Assembly (NCBI RefSeq): GCF_037975245.1
Contig: NC_092562.1
Span: 32,430,554-32,494,553 of the forward strand
Direction: 5' to 3'
Origin: Apostichopus japonicus
Lineage: Eukaryota > Echinodermata > Holothuroidea > Aspidochirotida > Stichopodidae
Length of the DNA: 64,000 bases
Below, in pieces: positions 11,345 through 23,084 of the stretch (within the stretch, counting starts at the first letter, position 1; the number at the start of each line of letters is the position of its first letter). The notes under the pieces were generated by a model. That model did no database searches. It was not told the origin of the DNA and saw nothing but the letters and a program-made list of their open reading frames with translations. Both the position numbers and the translations under genes were made by a program.

Positions 11345-13573
11345 CTGCAACAAGAAAATAAAAGAAAGACAACAAAAGGCTACATATATCTTCAATATTA
11401 TTAGTAGTGATGTATGAAAACAGATGAAAGATCAACTTCATTGGTTCTTTTACTGTCAATAAAGAAAAATCTGATTTCTGTCAAATATTGGAAACATTCC
11501 ATCTCTGATGATGCTGAACAAGTGAGGTATGAAACCTGTTAAAGAGCAGATTTAGCTCTTCATATATTTTAGATACCATAAGCCTCATATGCATGTTTTC
11601 ATTGATATTACTAGTGAGATACAAAACATTCTTTTTACAGTGAAATAAGATGCATATTCTTCTTCTGGATGTGCATTTAATATTTATGTTTACTACTCAC
11701 AATTATGCACTAAGTAGAAAAAGTCATTAAAAATTACATCAGAGTAATCGCCATTGTATATATTATTTCAAATACTGGTGTGCCTGCCTCCTGAACAGTG
11801 TCAAACAGATTGGTTGATTCAATTCAAAAACTATTCTTGTAACAGAATACATAGCTGAATTATCTACTGTGAGTTCGACGTTACATTGAACCATGTTACT
11901 GATAAATTATTAAGTGCAAACATTCTTCATTTATTCACCATGGACTGAATCATATGATAACATTTAGAAAATTCTTCTTGACATATGTAAGCATTCAGTC
12001 AATTACAGTTTCTTCTGACAACCCAAACTTGGAACATTAAACTTTTACTAGTGTTTTCATAAACACATCAATTAAATGGCCTAGACAATCAAATAGGTTT
12101 GCTTTTTACTCAGAGATCAGTTTAACATGTCAACCATGTTGTGTCATGTGACATTTGAAGACCAAATTATATTTTGTTACTACAAGTTTGTCAAGGAGAA
12201 CATCAAAATAGTTAGCCCTGGATATAGACTTGGAAACAAGTATATTTTCTTCCTCATAAAAGTAAGTCATGCAGTTTAGACAGACAACAGTTTTTATCAA
12301 TAAAGTAGGTTATCTGGCTGACTAACTCCATCAGAGGTTCTTTTTCCTCTCACTTTTTGTTGTGACTGTAACAGTATACTTTTTTTTTCTGTTCATGCAA
12401 GTAGAATAAATCTTGAATCTTGTAACAGATAGTAGGCCAATTTTGGATGCTGTTGCCCATCTAAACTCCATTCGATTGCAAACAATGGAAGTTTCTTGTT
12501 AGTTACTTCCATATTATTACTACAAAGTGGAAACTTTTCAAGATATTTGGCTCATATCTGAATATTTGAACTGAAATGACCTTGACCTGATTTCCCACTC
12601 TCTGATGACTTCAATAAGTTAGGAGATTCACATCTATAAATAAAGGTTAGATTAATGGGATGTCATGAAGACTGGTTGAGATAAGAAGCTATGCACTGCA
12701 ATCAACTACATGTTTTCACCATAACATTATAGGGTTAGCATACTATTTCTTTTCATAGGGGTTTAACAAAATAAATTGTACTGCCTGCAAACTAAAACTT
12801 CCAGCTTTTCAAAAACTCTTTGAGATGTTCCAAACTTTCACTGTTTTGACAAAACCCAAACTATGAAATGTAGCATGCTTGTGATATCTACTATATTTGA
12901 CCAATTTGGAAAAAATAGTTCATAGTTGTTTTTAACACAGAAACAAAATCATAAATGATATGTAAAGTGAATCCGAACAAATATAGATAGAAAGTTTTAT
13001 GTAACTGTTTAGGAGCGTGCTACCAAGTGCTTTAGAACTTACACTGGAACAGCCCTGTTACTGAGAGCACAAAACACAGAAAACAAATATATACAGTTAA
13101 ATGCAACTGGCCAGAATTACAATGGGGTCAAAGGGCCTAACTTGTCTTTTCTTGCTTCACAGTATTAATGTGGTATCTTTTCACAGTATGTGTAAAAGTA
13201 AGTTGGCCTGAAGTTTCGATCCTAGCAGGATCAGAGGCTAAATGACAAGTAACAGACAAAAGAGACAGAAAAAAAGCACAGATTACAGACAGGTTAATGA
13301 CATGGTGAACACAAAGAGTATAGAAGTAAGGGGATTAGTAGACAAGGGATGGAGAGAAGAAAGAAACCAACAGCAGAAGAGGAGTGGTAGGAGATAAACA
13401 GTGGAGGGACAAAGAGAGGATTAAGGGAAGGGGGTAGGGAATAAACTGGAGAAGGACAAAGACAGAAAGGTGTGGCGGAAAAAGGGGTGGAAGAGAGCTA
13501 TGAGAAGAGGAGTGATGGGGGGAGGGGAACAAGGGGAGATGGAGGGTGGGGACAGAAGAAAGTTAGTCATATC
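11345..13573. other. Intron W10-W11, AT-rich part
   Basis: About 1.9 kb of unique-looking sequence with no array, then a purine-rich tract at about 13250-13560 (GAGAGAAGAAAG-like, G-rich). The tract and the inverted TCCTAGCAGGA at about 13219 probably belong to the 3' part of the Penelope-like element next to it, which is an inference. CAATGACCTTGACCTG-like half-sites lie near 12577. Confidence 0.55.
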
Positions 13574-13969
13574 CTTCCTGAATGTTGAGCTCATGAGGTT
13601 GAATGGTGCTAAGGCGTTTCATCCACAGCCTTTCTCTGCTGATTGGTACTAGGTCAGGACGGCTACCTAAGGATTCTATCCCCTGTAGGGAAATGTTGTT
13701 AATGGTATGGTTGGGAAGGTTAAAGTGTTCTCCAACTGGGATCTCAGTCTTAATGGTGTTGACTATGGATCTGTGACCATAGAATTCCTTCTTGAGGGTG
13801 GTTTGGTTTCACCAACATACTGGATGCCGCAAACTTTACAAGAGATCAGATAGTTGACATTAGTGGTTGTGCAAGTGATGTGACCCTTAGTCTTGTGTGT
13901 GAGTTGCATGCTGTGGCTGGTGATGGAATTGGATTCAGCAATGCAATGTGGTGGCTGCAGATGATGCAT
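13574..13969 (-). pseudogene. GIY-YIG endonuclease remnant of the Penelope element
   Basis: The CCHH/GIY-YIG part reads YLISCKVCGIQYVGET, the diagnostic block of Penelope-like endonucleases (here the first motif is YLI and the second YVG). It is followed, after a frame break near 13800, by LVPISRERLWMKRLSTI and HELNIQ, the usual C-terminal tail. Confidence 0.88.
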
Positions 13970-14109
13970 CTCGAAGTACGATCACATTTGAAAGTACCAT
14001 GCTGAATGAGCGTAGTAGGGTTCGAAGTTAGAGGTGGAACAGCAGCACGCACAAGAAGGTCTTGTAGGTTGCGTGGACGTCTGTAGGCAATGGTGGGTTT
14101 TTCAGGGAC

Positions 14110-15363
14110 GGCTCGTTGGAGTCTATCTGAAGCGAGGAGAATGTTGTGGTTGTTAGAAGTGATTTGCTGAAGAGGAGGAAGATTTAGGTGGAAAGTAACA
14201 ACCAGAGGGAGCTTGTAGTTGCAATCTCTTCCCTTTTTGTCCTTCACTGCCAAAGTAGATGATCTGGATAGGGATCGGACTCTCTGAATGGCTTCACGCA
14301 CCCTTCTGGCACTATGGCCCCTGGCAGTAAGGTGTTTTTCCAAAGCATCTGTATGGCGAATGAAAGAGGAATTGTTAGAGCAAATGCGACGAAGACGAAG
14401 TGCTTGACTGTAGGCAATTCCAGACATGCAGTGGCGGGGATGGCAGCTTGAAGAATGGAGATACTGGTGTGTGTCTGTGGGCTTGGTGTATAAGTCTGTA
14501 GAGAGAGAACCCTGTTCCTTGAAAACAGTCACATCGAGAAAGTTAACCTGTTGGTGAGAGTATTCAGAGGTGAAATTGATGGTGCTGTGGAAGAATTGAT
14601 GTGATTGATGAAGGTGAGCAGGCTATGAAGAAAATGTCATCAATGCAGCGCCACCAGATAAGAAGACGGCAGGGAGATGTACTGAGCATGCGTTCATCAA
14701 GGCTAGACATAAACAGGCAAGCAAAGGAAGGAGCCATCCTGGTACCCATGGCAGTCCCGTGTCTTTGAAGGTAATGCTTGTCCATGAACGTGAAGTTGTT
14801 TTTGGTGAGAACCTGTTGCATGAGAACTTTGATGTCAGAGATGGGTGGACAAGGGTGGACCTTCTTAGACAGGGCTGCACACGTGGCTGCGACACCTTCA
14901 GCATGAGAGATGTTAGTGTAAAGAAAAGTGACGTCGAGATTACCAATGATGGCTGTACTGGGGATTTGGTTCTTGATATCTTCAAGTTTCCTGAGGAAAT
15001 CTGGAGTGTCATGGATGTAAGAGTTAATCTGAGGAACAAGAGGTTTGATGAAGTGGTCCACAAACAAGGATATCTTCTCGGTGGGGTCAAATTGCGGGAG
15101 ATGATAGGCCTACCAGGGTTACCAGGCTTGTGAATTTTGGGCAGGAGATAAAACCTGGCTGCCTTACAGTTCTGTGGGAGAAAGGAAAGAAACAGCCTTC
15201 TTAGAGATCAGGTTCCGCTGGTACATATCAGTGATGGTCTGTTTTATCTGCTGGGAGAAAATAACTGTGGGATCAGAATCAAGAAGAGTGTAAATATCAC
15301 TGTTGGAGAGATCACGCATGGCTTCCTTGATGTAATCCTGGCAATCCTGGATGACAATTTCTT
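14110..15363 (-). pseudogene. Penelope-type reverse transcriptase, frameshifted
   Basis: In order on the minus strand: an upstream helix region (DYIKEAMRDLSNSDIY), FYLLPKIHKPGNPGRPIIS, FVDHFIKPLVPQINSYIHD, DVTFLYTNI (finger/palm motif A with its aspartate), GTAMGTRMAPSFACLFM (motif B) and RCIDDIFFI (catalytic DD of motif C). Frame breaks lie near 15160 and 14570. The catalytic aspartates survive but the reading frame does not. Confidence 0.9.
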
Positions 15364-15752
15364 TTCACAATAGGCAGAGAACTCAAACAAAATAATGAAA
15401 TCATAAGGCACCCCTATCAACCTGACACCATATGTGATGGATCAATTTGATGTGAGAGCCATTGTTCATTTCTCAACAAATACTCCATGCAAAAACAGGA
15501 TGATATGGCCTAATGTTATGATATGTATACAATCATATGGCAACATATCATGTAAATATTGTCAAAGTTCAGACTACAGATTTTGTGTTGAATGAGAACA
15601 GATGCCAAAATGGTAGCAATCCTTAACAGTTTACCAACAATCACATCATCAGAAAACTTCACTCCCTAGAGCTGTAACATTAACTTAGGTCACACAGTGT
15701 CCCAAGAATTTATAACCTAGACATAAGAAGACATTTTTGAAAGTATTTTTAC
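15364..15752. other. Intronic sequence, nothing recognised
   Basis: AT-rich, between the Penelope element and the donor of exon W10. Confidence 0.6.
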
Positions 15753-15862
15753 CTGAGGAAGGTAAATGACATTACACTCTTGGATATCTTCACTCAACTT
15801 GCTCAGTTCTTGCTTTGCAACCCTTGTCATCAAGTCTGGTAATCCATTATATGTCCTTTTCC
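15753..15862 (-). CDS. MSH5: MSH5 exon W10
   Basis: 2 nt plus 36 codons: KRTYNGLPDLMTRVAKQELS then KLSEDIQECNVIYLPQ, matching KRRLMGLPSFLTEVARKEL...SVIYIP of vertebrate MSH5. The acceptor is AATATTACAG and the donor is CAG|GTAAAA. The A from W9 completes AGG (Arg). The next intron is the one that received the Penelope-like element. Confidence 0.96.
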
Positions 15863-16210
15863 CTGTAATATTAGGAAGTGATAAAATGCAGTAATGATTG
15901 GTAGTTTATGAGAACATCATACAAATGACAAGCAACTCATTTTCTGAAAACCCTTTATACAATGCAATTTCTACTAAAGACAATTTGAACTTTATGATTT
16001 CTAGAGTTCTGCATTCTCCAAACAATTCATCCAGACACAATAAACCTAATAATTTCTGCCTTTGGGATTTATTACAGGATTTCCACAGCACACAACATTT
16101 TTATTCATCACTACTACTGAAGATGCACAGTTATCTAATATGTTTTGTGCTACACTGTCATGAGTGGACTCAAACAGAGTGACTGCTGTTGAATTACATA
16201 TAAGGAAACA
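15863..16210. other. Intronic sequence before the 110-bp array
   Basis: AT-rich, no recognisable element. A 94-codon plus-strand frame (15898-16182) lacks any family resemblance and is not annotated as a gene. Confidence 0.6.
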
Positions 16211-17639
16211 TTATTAAATGACCCAATGAACCTGTACCAAGATTATTACATCCCTGTTGGATAATAAACATGGTTGAATGAAAGCTCACTGTTAGCCTGA
16301 TGTGGAGCAAACCTTACTTGTATCTAAACCTGTACCAAGATTACAATACTGATTATTACATCCCTGTTGGATAATAAACATGATTGAATGAAAGCTCACT
16401 GTTACCCAGATGTGGAGCAAACCTTACTTGTATCTAAACCTGTACCAAGATTACAATACTGATTATTGCATCCCTGTTGGATAATAAACATGATTGAATG
16501 AAAGCTCACTGTTCCCCAGATGTGGAGCAAACCTTACTTGTATTTAAACCTGTACCAAAATTACAATACTGATTATTACATCCCTGTTGGATAATAAACA
16601 TGGTTGAATGAAAGCTCACTGTTACTCAGAGGTGGAGCAAACCTTACTTGTATCTAAACCTGTACCAAGATTACAATACTGACTATTACATCCCTGTTGG
16701 ATAATAAACATGATTGAATGAAAGCTCACTGTTACCCTGATGTGGAGCAAACCTTACTTGTATCTAAACCTGTACCAAAATTACAATACTGATTATTACA
16801 TCCCTGTTGGATAATAAACATGATTGAATGAAAGCTCACTGTTACCCTGATGTGGAGCAAACCTTACTTGTATCTAAACCTGTACCAAAATTACAATACT
16901 GATTACTACATCCCTGTTGGATAATAAACATGATTGAATGAAAGCTCACTGTTACCCTGATGTGGAGCAAACCTTACTTGTATCTAAACCTGTACCAAAA
17001 TTACAATACTGATTATTACATCCCTGTTGGATAATAAACATGGTTGAATGAAAGCTCACTGTCACCCTGATGTGGAGCAAACCTTACTTGTATCTAAACC
17101 TGTACTAAGATTACAATACTGACTATTACATCCCTGTTGGATAATAAACATCATTGAATCAAAGCTCACTGTTACTCAGAGGTGGAGCAAACCTTACTTG
17201 TATCTAAACCTGTACCAAGATTTCAATACTGATTATTACATCCCTGTTGGATAATAAACATGATTGAATGAAAGCTCACTGTTACCCAGATGTGGAGCAA
17301 ACCTTATTTGTATCTAAACCTGTACCAAGATTACAATACTGATTATTACATCCCTGTTGGATAATAAACATCATTGAATCAAAGCTCACTGTTACTCAGA
17401 GGTGGAGCAAACCTTACTTGTATCTAAACCTGTACCAAGATTTCAATACTGATTATTACATCCCTGTTGGATAATAAACATGATTGAATGAAAGCTCACT
17501 GTTACCCAGAGGTGGAGCAAACCTTACTTGTATCCAAACCTGTATCAAGATTTCAATACTGATTATTACATCCCTGTTGGATAATAAACATGATTGAATG
17601 AAAGCTCACTGTTACCCAGATAGGTGGAGCAAACCTTAC
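16211..17639 (-). repeat. 110-bp array carrying copies of the exon W9 5' splice site
   Basis: Regular 110-bp units: ATAATAAACATG recurs at 16261, 16371, 16481 and so on to 17581. Read on the gene strand, each unit contains the end of exon W9 and its donor as GTTTAGATACAA|GTAAGG, then TTTGCTCCAC. The true exon has TTTGGATACAA|GTAAGG. Of the 12 intronic copies, 11 keep GTAAGG; one (near 17303) has ATAAGG. The copies nearest the exon keep GTTTGGATACAA, closer to the exon, which suggests growth outward from the exon. Confidence 0.95.
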
Positions 17640-17712
17640 TTGTATCCAAATCTGTATCAACATTTGGTCTAACCACGAAACGTCCAGTAGCAAAAGATTC
17701 ATCAAAGTCAAC
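17640..17712 (-). CDS. MSH5: MSH5 exon W9 (donor amplified in next intron)
   Basis: 24 codons plus 1 nt: VDFDESFATGRFVV then PNVDTDLDT, matching [23 protein letters not shown] of vertebrate MSH5. The acceptor is TTTTCTTAG and the donor is ACAA|GTAAGG. The last ~23 nt and the donor are part of the repeat unit of the 110-bp array that fills most of the following intron. Real exon and array are continuous. Confidence 0.95.
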
Positions 17713-18124
17713 CTAAGAAAATGACCATAGCAAACAGAAATTATAGTCACAAAAGCTCTGCATATCGAGAATATGGATGTCACCACAGGTACTTAAACGT
17801 CGCAAATGACAACCTATATACGCACCTTATCACAGCTAGCAGATCTCTCCTAAATAGCAGGAACAAATGATGTTTACATGCTTGGTATATTTCTGTACTA
17901 CAGTGGAACCACTTCACATACGACAAACACTTTATGAGATCAAGTAGAATTTAGGATAAAACTGTGGCAATACCAATACTACTTCCATATTACCTACTGT
18001 GAATGAATTGTTCATGAGGGGATAAAAGTGTCTTAAAATTCCATTAGCAAAGTATATGAAAGGTTTGCAGTTAGCAGTTTAAATCCTCCTCAAGTTTAAT
18101 ACATGTACTTGAAGTGGTATTTAA
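17713..18124. other. Intronic sequence upstream of exon W9 acceptor
   Basis: AT-rich, no array or element recognised. Confidence 0.6.
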
Positions 18125-18666
18125 TAGTTAACTTTAAATGTACGTTTCAAATAAAAGAAGATCACACAATTCTACTGATAAGATTAGCCACATAGTTAAG
18201 ATCATACAATCTTATTGATAAGATTATCACAATAGTGAAGATTATACAATCTTACTGATCAGATTAGCAACAATGAATATTATACAATCTTACAGATCAG
18301 ATTAGCCACATAGTGAAGACAATCCTACTGATGTTATTGCCCACTTAGTGAAGACCATACAATCTTACTGATCAGATTAACCACATAGTGAATATTATAC
18401 GATCTTACTGATTATATTACCCACATAGTGAAGACAATCCTACTGATGCTATTGCCCACTTAGTGAAGATTATACAATCTTACTGCAGATAATCCACATA
18501 GCGAATATTATACAATCTTACTGATCAGATAAGCCACATAGTGAATATTATACAATATTTCTGATTATTCTACCCAAATAGTAAAGACCATAGTCTTACT
18601 GATGTTATTACCCACATATAGAATATTATACAATATTACTGATCAGATTACCCCAATAGTGAATCC
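18125..18666 (-). repeat. Degenerate ~43-bp array derived from exon W8
   Basis: Units on the gene strand read like CTTCACTATGTGGCTAATCT then GATCAGTAAGATTGTATGAT. Exon W8 ends CTTCACTATGTGGCTAATAT AATCAGTAAGATT|GTAAGT. Units vary by small indels and substitutions, so the array is older than the 110-bp one. The array continues at 19628-19727 on the other side of a hAT insertion. Confidence 0.88.
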
Positions 18667-19627
18667 TAGTGCTGACAGTTTAAGTTTTCGATTAATCACC
18701 AATAGTCACGATTACACTTTGGAAGTTTGATTAATCACGCTCAAAACCTAAGTTGCAATTACTCTACTACAAACTAGCACTGCACTACACATAAACTGCT
18801 TCTGAAACATAGCCTAACCTATCAAAAACAACACTATAGCAGTTTGTCAGCAAGTATCGCAAAAGTACAGGTTCTCACAATGCTACACTAGCACTGTGCT
18901 GTGTTAAATATCGGCAATCACCTGCTCCTGTTAGATTCATGCGTTAAATTGTCAGTAATACGCTTGTTCTGAAGTGCAACATTCAGTCCTTGCAATGTTT
19001 GATCATTGCGCATAATGGCAAATTCGAAAGATGAATTTTCTACGATTGCCAAAGTATTAAATATGTCATTTCTTCAAATATATTTACAATTACTACATTA
19101 CTGGCCTGGATCACATTTATCGGATGTCTGATCAAGTGCGTCACTTGCGGTGTAGTTTAATTTCAATGTGCCTACTTTTGCACTAGGTTGAATGTCCTTC
19201 TACAGAATACTATTGCATGCTAATCATCACAACTCTACAAAGTGTTACATCTACAGTATTTATTGTTTGCACATTTGCTTTTACTATTGCTAGTTGTTGT
19301 AGTAGCCTCCTAGATTCATTCAAAAGATTTTGATTTACTATGAACGATTTTAAGAAATGTTATAGATTGAAAGTTGTCCACAGTATTTGTTTGGTAGTTG
19401 TTTTAACATGATTTAGTCTCCACACATTAAGACACAAAAGAACAAATAAAGACAGTGCAAAAGACAGACAAACAAACAAAAGACAGTGCACCATGGTAAA
19501 GATTTGTTTTGACTGTATTTCTGCAATGTAAAAATGACAGTGATCATGTCATAACTGTACCGAGTAATCTCGAGAAGAGCTAAGCAAATTAATCAACTAC
19601 AAAAGAAAGAGTTGACTATCAGCACTA
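18667..19627. mobile_element. hAT-type non-autonomous element (961 bp)
   Basis: The ends are TAGTGCTGACAG... and the inverted TAGTGCTGATAG.... Flanking 8-bp direct repeats are GTGAATCC (18659-18666) and GTGAATAC (19628-19635), differing at one position. An 8-bp duplication is the hallmark of hAT elements. No transposase frame is present. It splits the exon-derived array. Confidence 0.8.
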
Positions 19628-19727
19628 GTGAATACCATACAATCTTACTGATCATGTTATTACCAACATATTGAAGATTATACAATCTGACATATCAAAT
19701 TACTCAAATTGTGAAGATCATACTTAC
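19628..19727 (-). repeat. Remainder of the exon W8-derived array
   Basis: Two to three diverged units lie directly after the donor of exon W8, with ATTGTATAATCTTCAA and ATTGTATGGTATTCAC in place of the exon's ATT|GTAAGTATGATCTTCAC. The copies have mostly lost the AAGT of the donor. Confidence 0.85.
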
Positions 19728-19784
19728 AATCTTACTGATTATATTAGCCACATAGTGAAGATCTTCTGTGAAAGAATCAGATAT
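19728..19784 (-). CDS. MSH5: MSH5 exon W8 (micro-exon; seed of a repeat array)
   Basis: 57 nt, phase 0-0, 19 codons: ISDSFTEDLHYVANIISKI, matching IAQEFSDDLHHIASLIGKV of vertebrate MSH5. The acceptor is TTTGCTGTAG and the donor is ATT|GTAAGT. The last ~40 nt of the exon recur as degenerate ~43-bp units downstream in the same intron (18125-18666 and 19628-19727), so coding sequence has been amplified into the intron. Confidence 0.93.
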
Positions 19785-20029
19785 CTACAGCAAAGAATCA
19801 TTAACATGAAAAACTAAAATCAACAAGATATTTATATGTTGAAAAACCTCTTAAATCAACAATGTTTCAAAGCCACAATGTAATTTAAACTGTTCATTTG
19901 GCACTAACACCAACATCATGTTACTAAACTGTACAATTATTTTATATTAGCAATACCAAAACCATAAGTTAACTGCACAGTTATATGTGACAAGTTATAC
20001 CAATTCATGTAGTTAAAACTGCACAAGAT

Positions 20030-21645
20030 TGCACAAGATATAAACAGATCTATGCAATGTAATGGTTTCAGTTACTTTTGAGTGTACAGCTAGAGAGGTG
20101 TCTTATACTAGACAAGATATAAACACAAATGCAATATAAGGGTTTCAGTTAGTTTTGAGTGTACAGCTAGAGAGGTGTCTTAAACTAGACAAGAGATAAA
20201 CACGAATGCAGTATAAGGGATTCAGTCACTTTTGAGTGTACAGCTAGAGAGATGTCTTAGACTCTAGACAAGAGATAAACACGAATGCAATATAAGGGTT
20301 TCAGTTACTTTTGAGTGTACAGCTAGAGAGGTGTCTTAGACTAGGCAAGAGATAAACACAAATGCAATATAAGGGTTTCAGGTACTTTTGAGTGTACAGC
20401 TAGAGAGGTGTCTTAGACTCTAGACAAGAGATAAACACGAATGCAGTATAAGGGATTCAGGTACTTTTGAGTGTACAGCTAGAGAGGTGTCTAATATTAG
20501 GCAAGAGATAAACACAAATGCAATATAAGGGTTTCAGGTACTTTTGAGTGTACAGCTAGAGAGGTGTCTTAGACTAGGCAAGAGATAAACACAAATGCAA
20601 TATAAGGGTTTCAGGTACTTTTGAGTGTACAGCTAGAGAGGTGTCTTAAACTAGACAAGAGATAAACACAAATGCAGTATAAGGGATTCAGGTACTTTTG
20701 AGTGTACAGCTAGAGAGGTGTCTAATATTAGGCAAGAGATAAACACAAATGCAATATAAGGGTTTCAGTTACTTTTGAGTGTACAGCTAGAGAGGTGTCT
20801 TAGACTAGGCAAGAGATAAACACGAATGCAGTATAAGGGATTCAGTTACTTTTGAGTGTACAGCTAGAGAGGTGTCTTAGACTAGGCAAGAAATAAACAC
20901 AAATGCAATATATAAGGGTTTCAGTTACTTTTGAGTGTACAGCTAGAGAGATGTCTTAGACTCTAGACAAGAGATAAACACAAATGCAATATAAGGGTTT
21001 CAGGTACTTTTGAGTGTACAGCTAGAGAGGTGTCTTAGACTCTAGACAAGAGATAAACACAAATGCAATATAAGGGTTTCAGTTACTTTTGAGTGTACAG
21101 CTAGAGAGGTGTCTTAGACTCTAGACAAGACATAAACACAAATGCAATATAAGGGTTTCAGGTACTTTTGAGTGTACAGCTAGAGAGGTGTCTTAGACTC
21201 TAGACAAGAGATAAACACAAATGCAATGTAAGGGTTTCAGTTACTTTTGAATGTACAGCTAGAGAGGTGTCTAATATTAGGCAAGAGATAAACACGAATG
21301 CAATATAAGGGTTTCAGGTACTTTTGAGTGTACAGCTAGAGAGACCTCTTAGACTCTAGACAAGAGATAAACACAAATGCAATATATAAGGGTTTCAGTT
21401 ACTTTTGAGTGTACAGCTAGAGAGGTGTCTTAGACTAGGCAAGAGATAAACACAAATGCAATATAAGGGTTTCAGGTACTTTTGAGTGTACAGCTAGAGA
21501 GGTGTCTTAAACTAGACAAGAGATAAACACGAATGCAATATAAGGGTTTCAGGTACTTTTGAGTGTACAGCTAGAGAGGTGTCTTAAACTAGACAAGAGA
21601 TAAACACGAATGCAATATAAGGGTTTCAATTACATTTTTCAATTA
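20030..21645. repeat. 77-bp minisatellite, about 21 copies
   Basis: The unit holds GGGTTTCAGGTACTTTTGAG, TGTACAGCTAGAGAGGTGTC and TTAGACTAGGCAAGAGATAA ACACAAATGCAATATAA. Variants differ by a CTCT insertion (AGACTCTAGAC) and a TA insertion (AATATATAAG), mixed along the array, which suggests gene-conversion-like homogenisation. Confidence 0.94.
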
Positions 21646-22235
21646 CTTTTGCACGTTAAGCTAGAGGGCATTTGTAGATTTTACAAGAGTTTCAATTATG
21701 TTTTAATTACTTTTGCATGGTTTCATAGATTTAACAAGAGTTTCAATTATTTTTGCATGTAAAGCTAGAGGGGATTTGTAGATTTAACCAGTTTCAATTA
21801 TATGTTTTAATTACTTTTGCATGGTTTCTTAGATTTAACAAGAGTTTCAATTATTTTTGCATGTAAAGCTAGAGGGGATTTGTAGATATAACCAGAGTTT
21901 CAATTATATGTTTTAATTACTTTTGCATGGTTTCTTAGATTTAAGAAAAGAGTTTCAATTATTTTTGCATGTAAAGCTAGAGGGGATATTTTTCAATTTT
22001 ACATATTTCAATTACATTTATTATGTTGCATGTAAAGCTAGAGGGGATTTTTAGATTTTACAAGAGTTTCACAATTACATATATTTCAATTACTTTTGCA
22101 TGTAAAGCTAGAAGGGATTTTTAGATTTAACAAGAGTTTCAATTAAATGTTTTAATTACTTTGCATGTAAAGCTTAAATTGGACTCTTAAATTTAAAAGA
22201 GTTTCAATTACATGTTTCAAATATTTTTCCATGTG
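21646..22235. repeat. Diverged flank of the 77-bp array
   Basis: Irregular units with AGTTTCAATTA, TTTTGCATGTAAAGCTAGAG and GGGATTTGTAGATTTAACAA. The shared GTTTCA...TACTTTTG...AGCTAGAG order shows it is related to the 77-bp array, but older or evolving separately. Confidence 0.8.
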
Positions 22236-22844
22236 AAGAAAGAGGGGGGCTAACATTGTTGTCATAGTTTGATCAAATAATGTGTAGATTAAAAATAGCT
22301 GCAAACCTGCCACTAAAATACAAACTTAAGTATACACAAGCATAGCTAGGTTTGGTTCAATGTGATATATGTCAACAATTCTTAAAACTCTTAAAAATGG
22401 AGGAGCCAATAGGCAGCTTCGGAAAGTTAAGTTTGAATGATATACACAACACCAGACAAACACAAACATCATGTAAACAAGCAGGCAAACCACACAAAAG
22501 GTTTCTACAATCAAAGTTGGTCTCTGCAATATTGACTTTTCTATGTTCTACAGAACTGCCAGTTAAACACGCAGGACAGGAAGCGTGTGTATGTAGTTAT
22601 TCTATCTCTCACAATCTTAGTAACAAATTTCCAATTCAGTGATGTCTGCTTTACCAGCAGGAATTAGACACATGTACACCTACACACACACACCTTTGTC
22701 AAAATTAGATGTTATTTATTTAGGGTTCATTATAGTCATGGAAATCATTCATTGTTTAATTGACTTACCTTATGCTTGTGTTAAAAATATTTAATACTTC
22801 AAAAATACAAGAAAAATTTCATATCCAAAGCAGGATCAATTTAC
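22236..22844. other. Intronic sequence downstream of exon W7
   Basis: No element recognised. A 96-codon plus-strand frame (22352-22642) and its minus-strand counterpart show no family resemblance. Confidence 0.55.
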
Positions 22845-22916
22845 CTTCTTAAAGATATGAATATCTGCATTCTGAGCTCTACAGATATCTCCAATACTGA
22901 TGGCATTGTAAGCAGT
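22845..22916 (-). CDS. MSH5: MSH5 exon W7 (core domain micro-exon)
   Basis: 72 nt, phase 0-0, 24 codons: TAYNAISIGDICRAQ then ADIHIFKK. It follows ...QTLYK as TVYSALGLRDACRS follows LYK in vertebrate MSH5. The acceptor is TTCTTCACTCAG and the donor is AAG|GTAAAT. The 100-bp array of the upstream intron ends about 170 nt before the acceptor. Confidence 0.93.
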
Positions 22917-23084
22917 CTGAGTGAAGAAAGGAAGTGATACAAGTGAGTAATAAGAACATATATTTAATTCACACATGTATATATATATAAAAATAAGTCC
23001 CAACAGACCTCTGTAAAGGAAGGCAAACAATACAGAAGCACCAATCACTATTCAGTACAAGCACATCATAGGCATGATCGTTTG

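Larger units (their letters stand above)
13574..15363 (-). mobile_element. Penelope-like retroelement, degenerate
   Basis: A 1.8-kb minus-strand body with RT upstream and GIY-YIG endonuclease downstream, the order found in endonuclease-bearing Penelope-like elements. Several frameshifts and stops break the single ORF expected, and the N-terminal part is missing. It lies in the same orientation as MSH5 within the W10-W11 intron. No LTR-like or direct repeats could be defined. Confidence 0.9.

Noticed and set aside
15898-16182. 94-codon plus-strand frame
   Set aside because: AT-rich composition, no domain, no similarity recognised, in an intron of the opposite strand.
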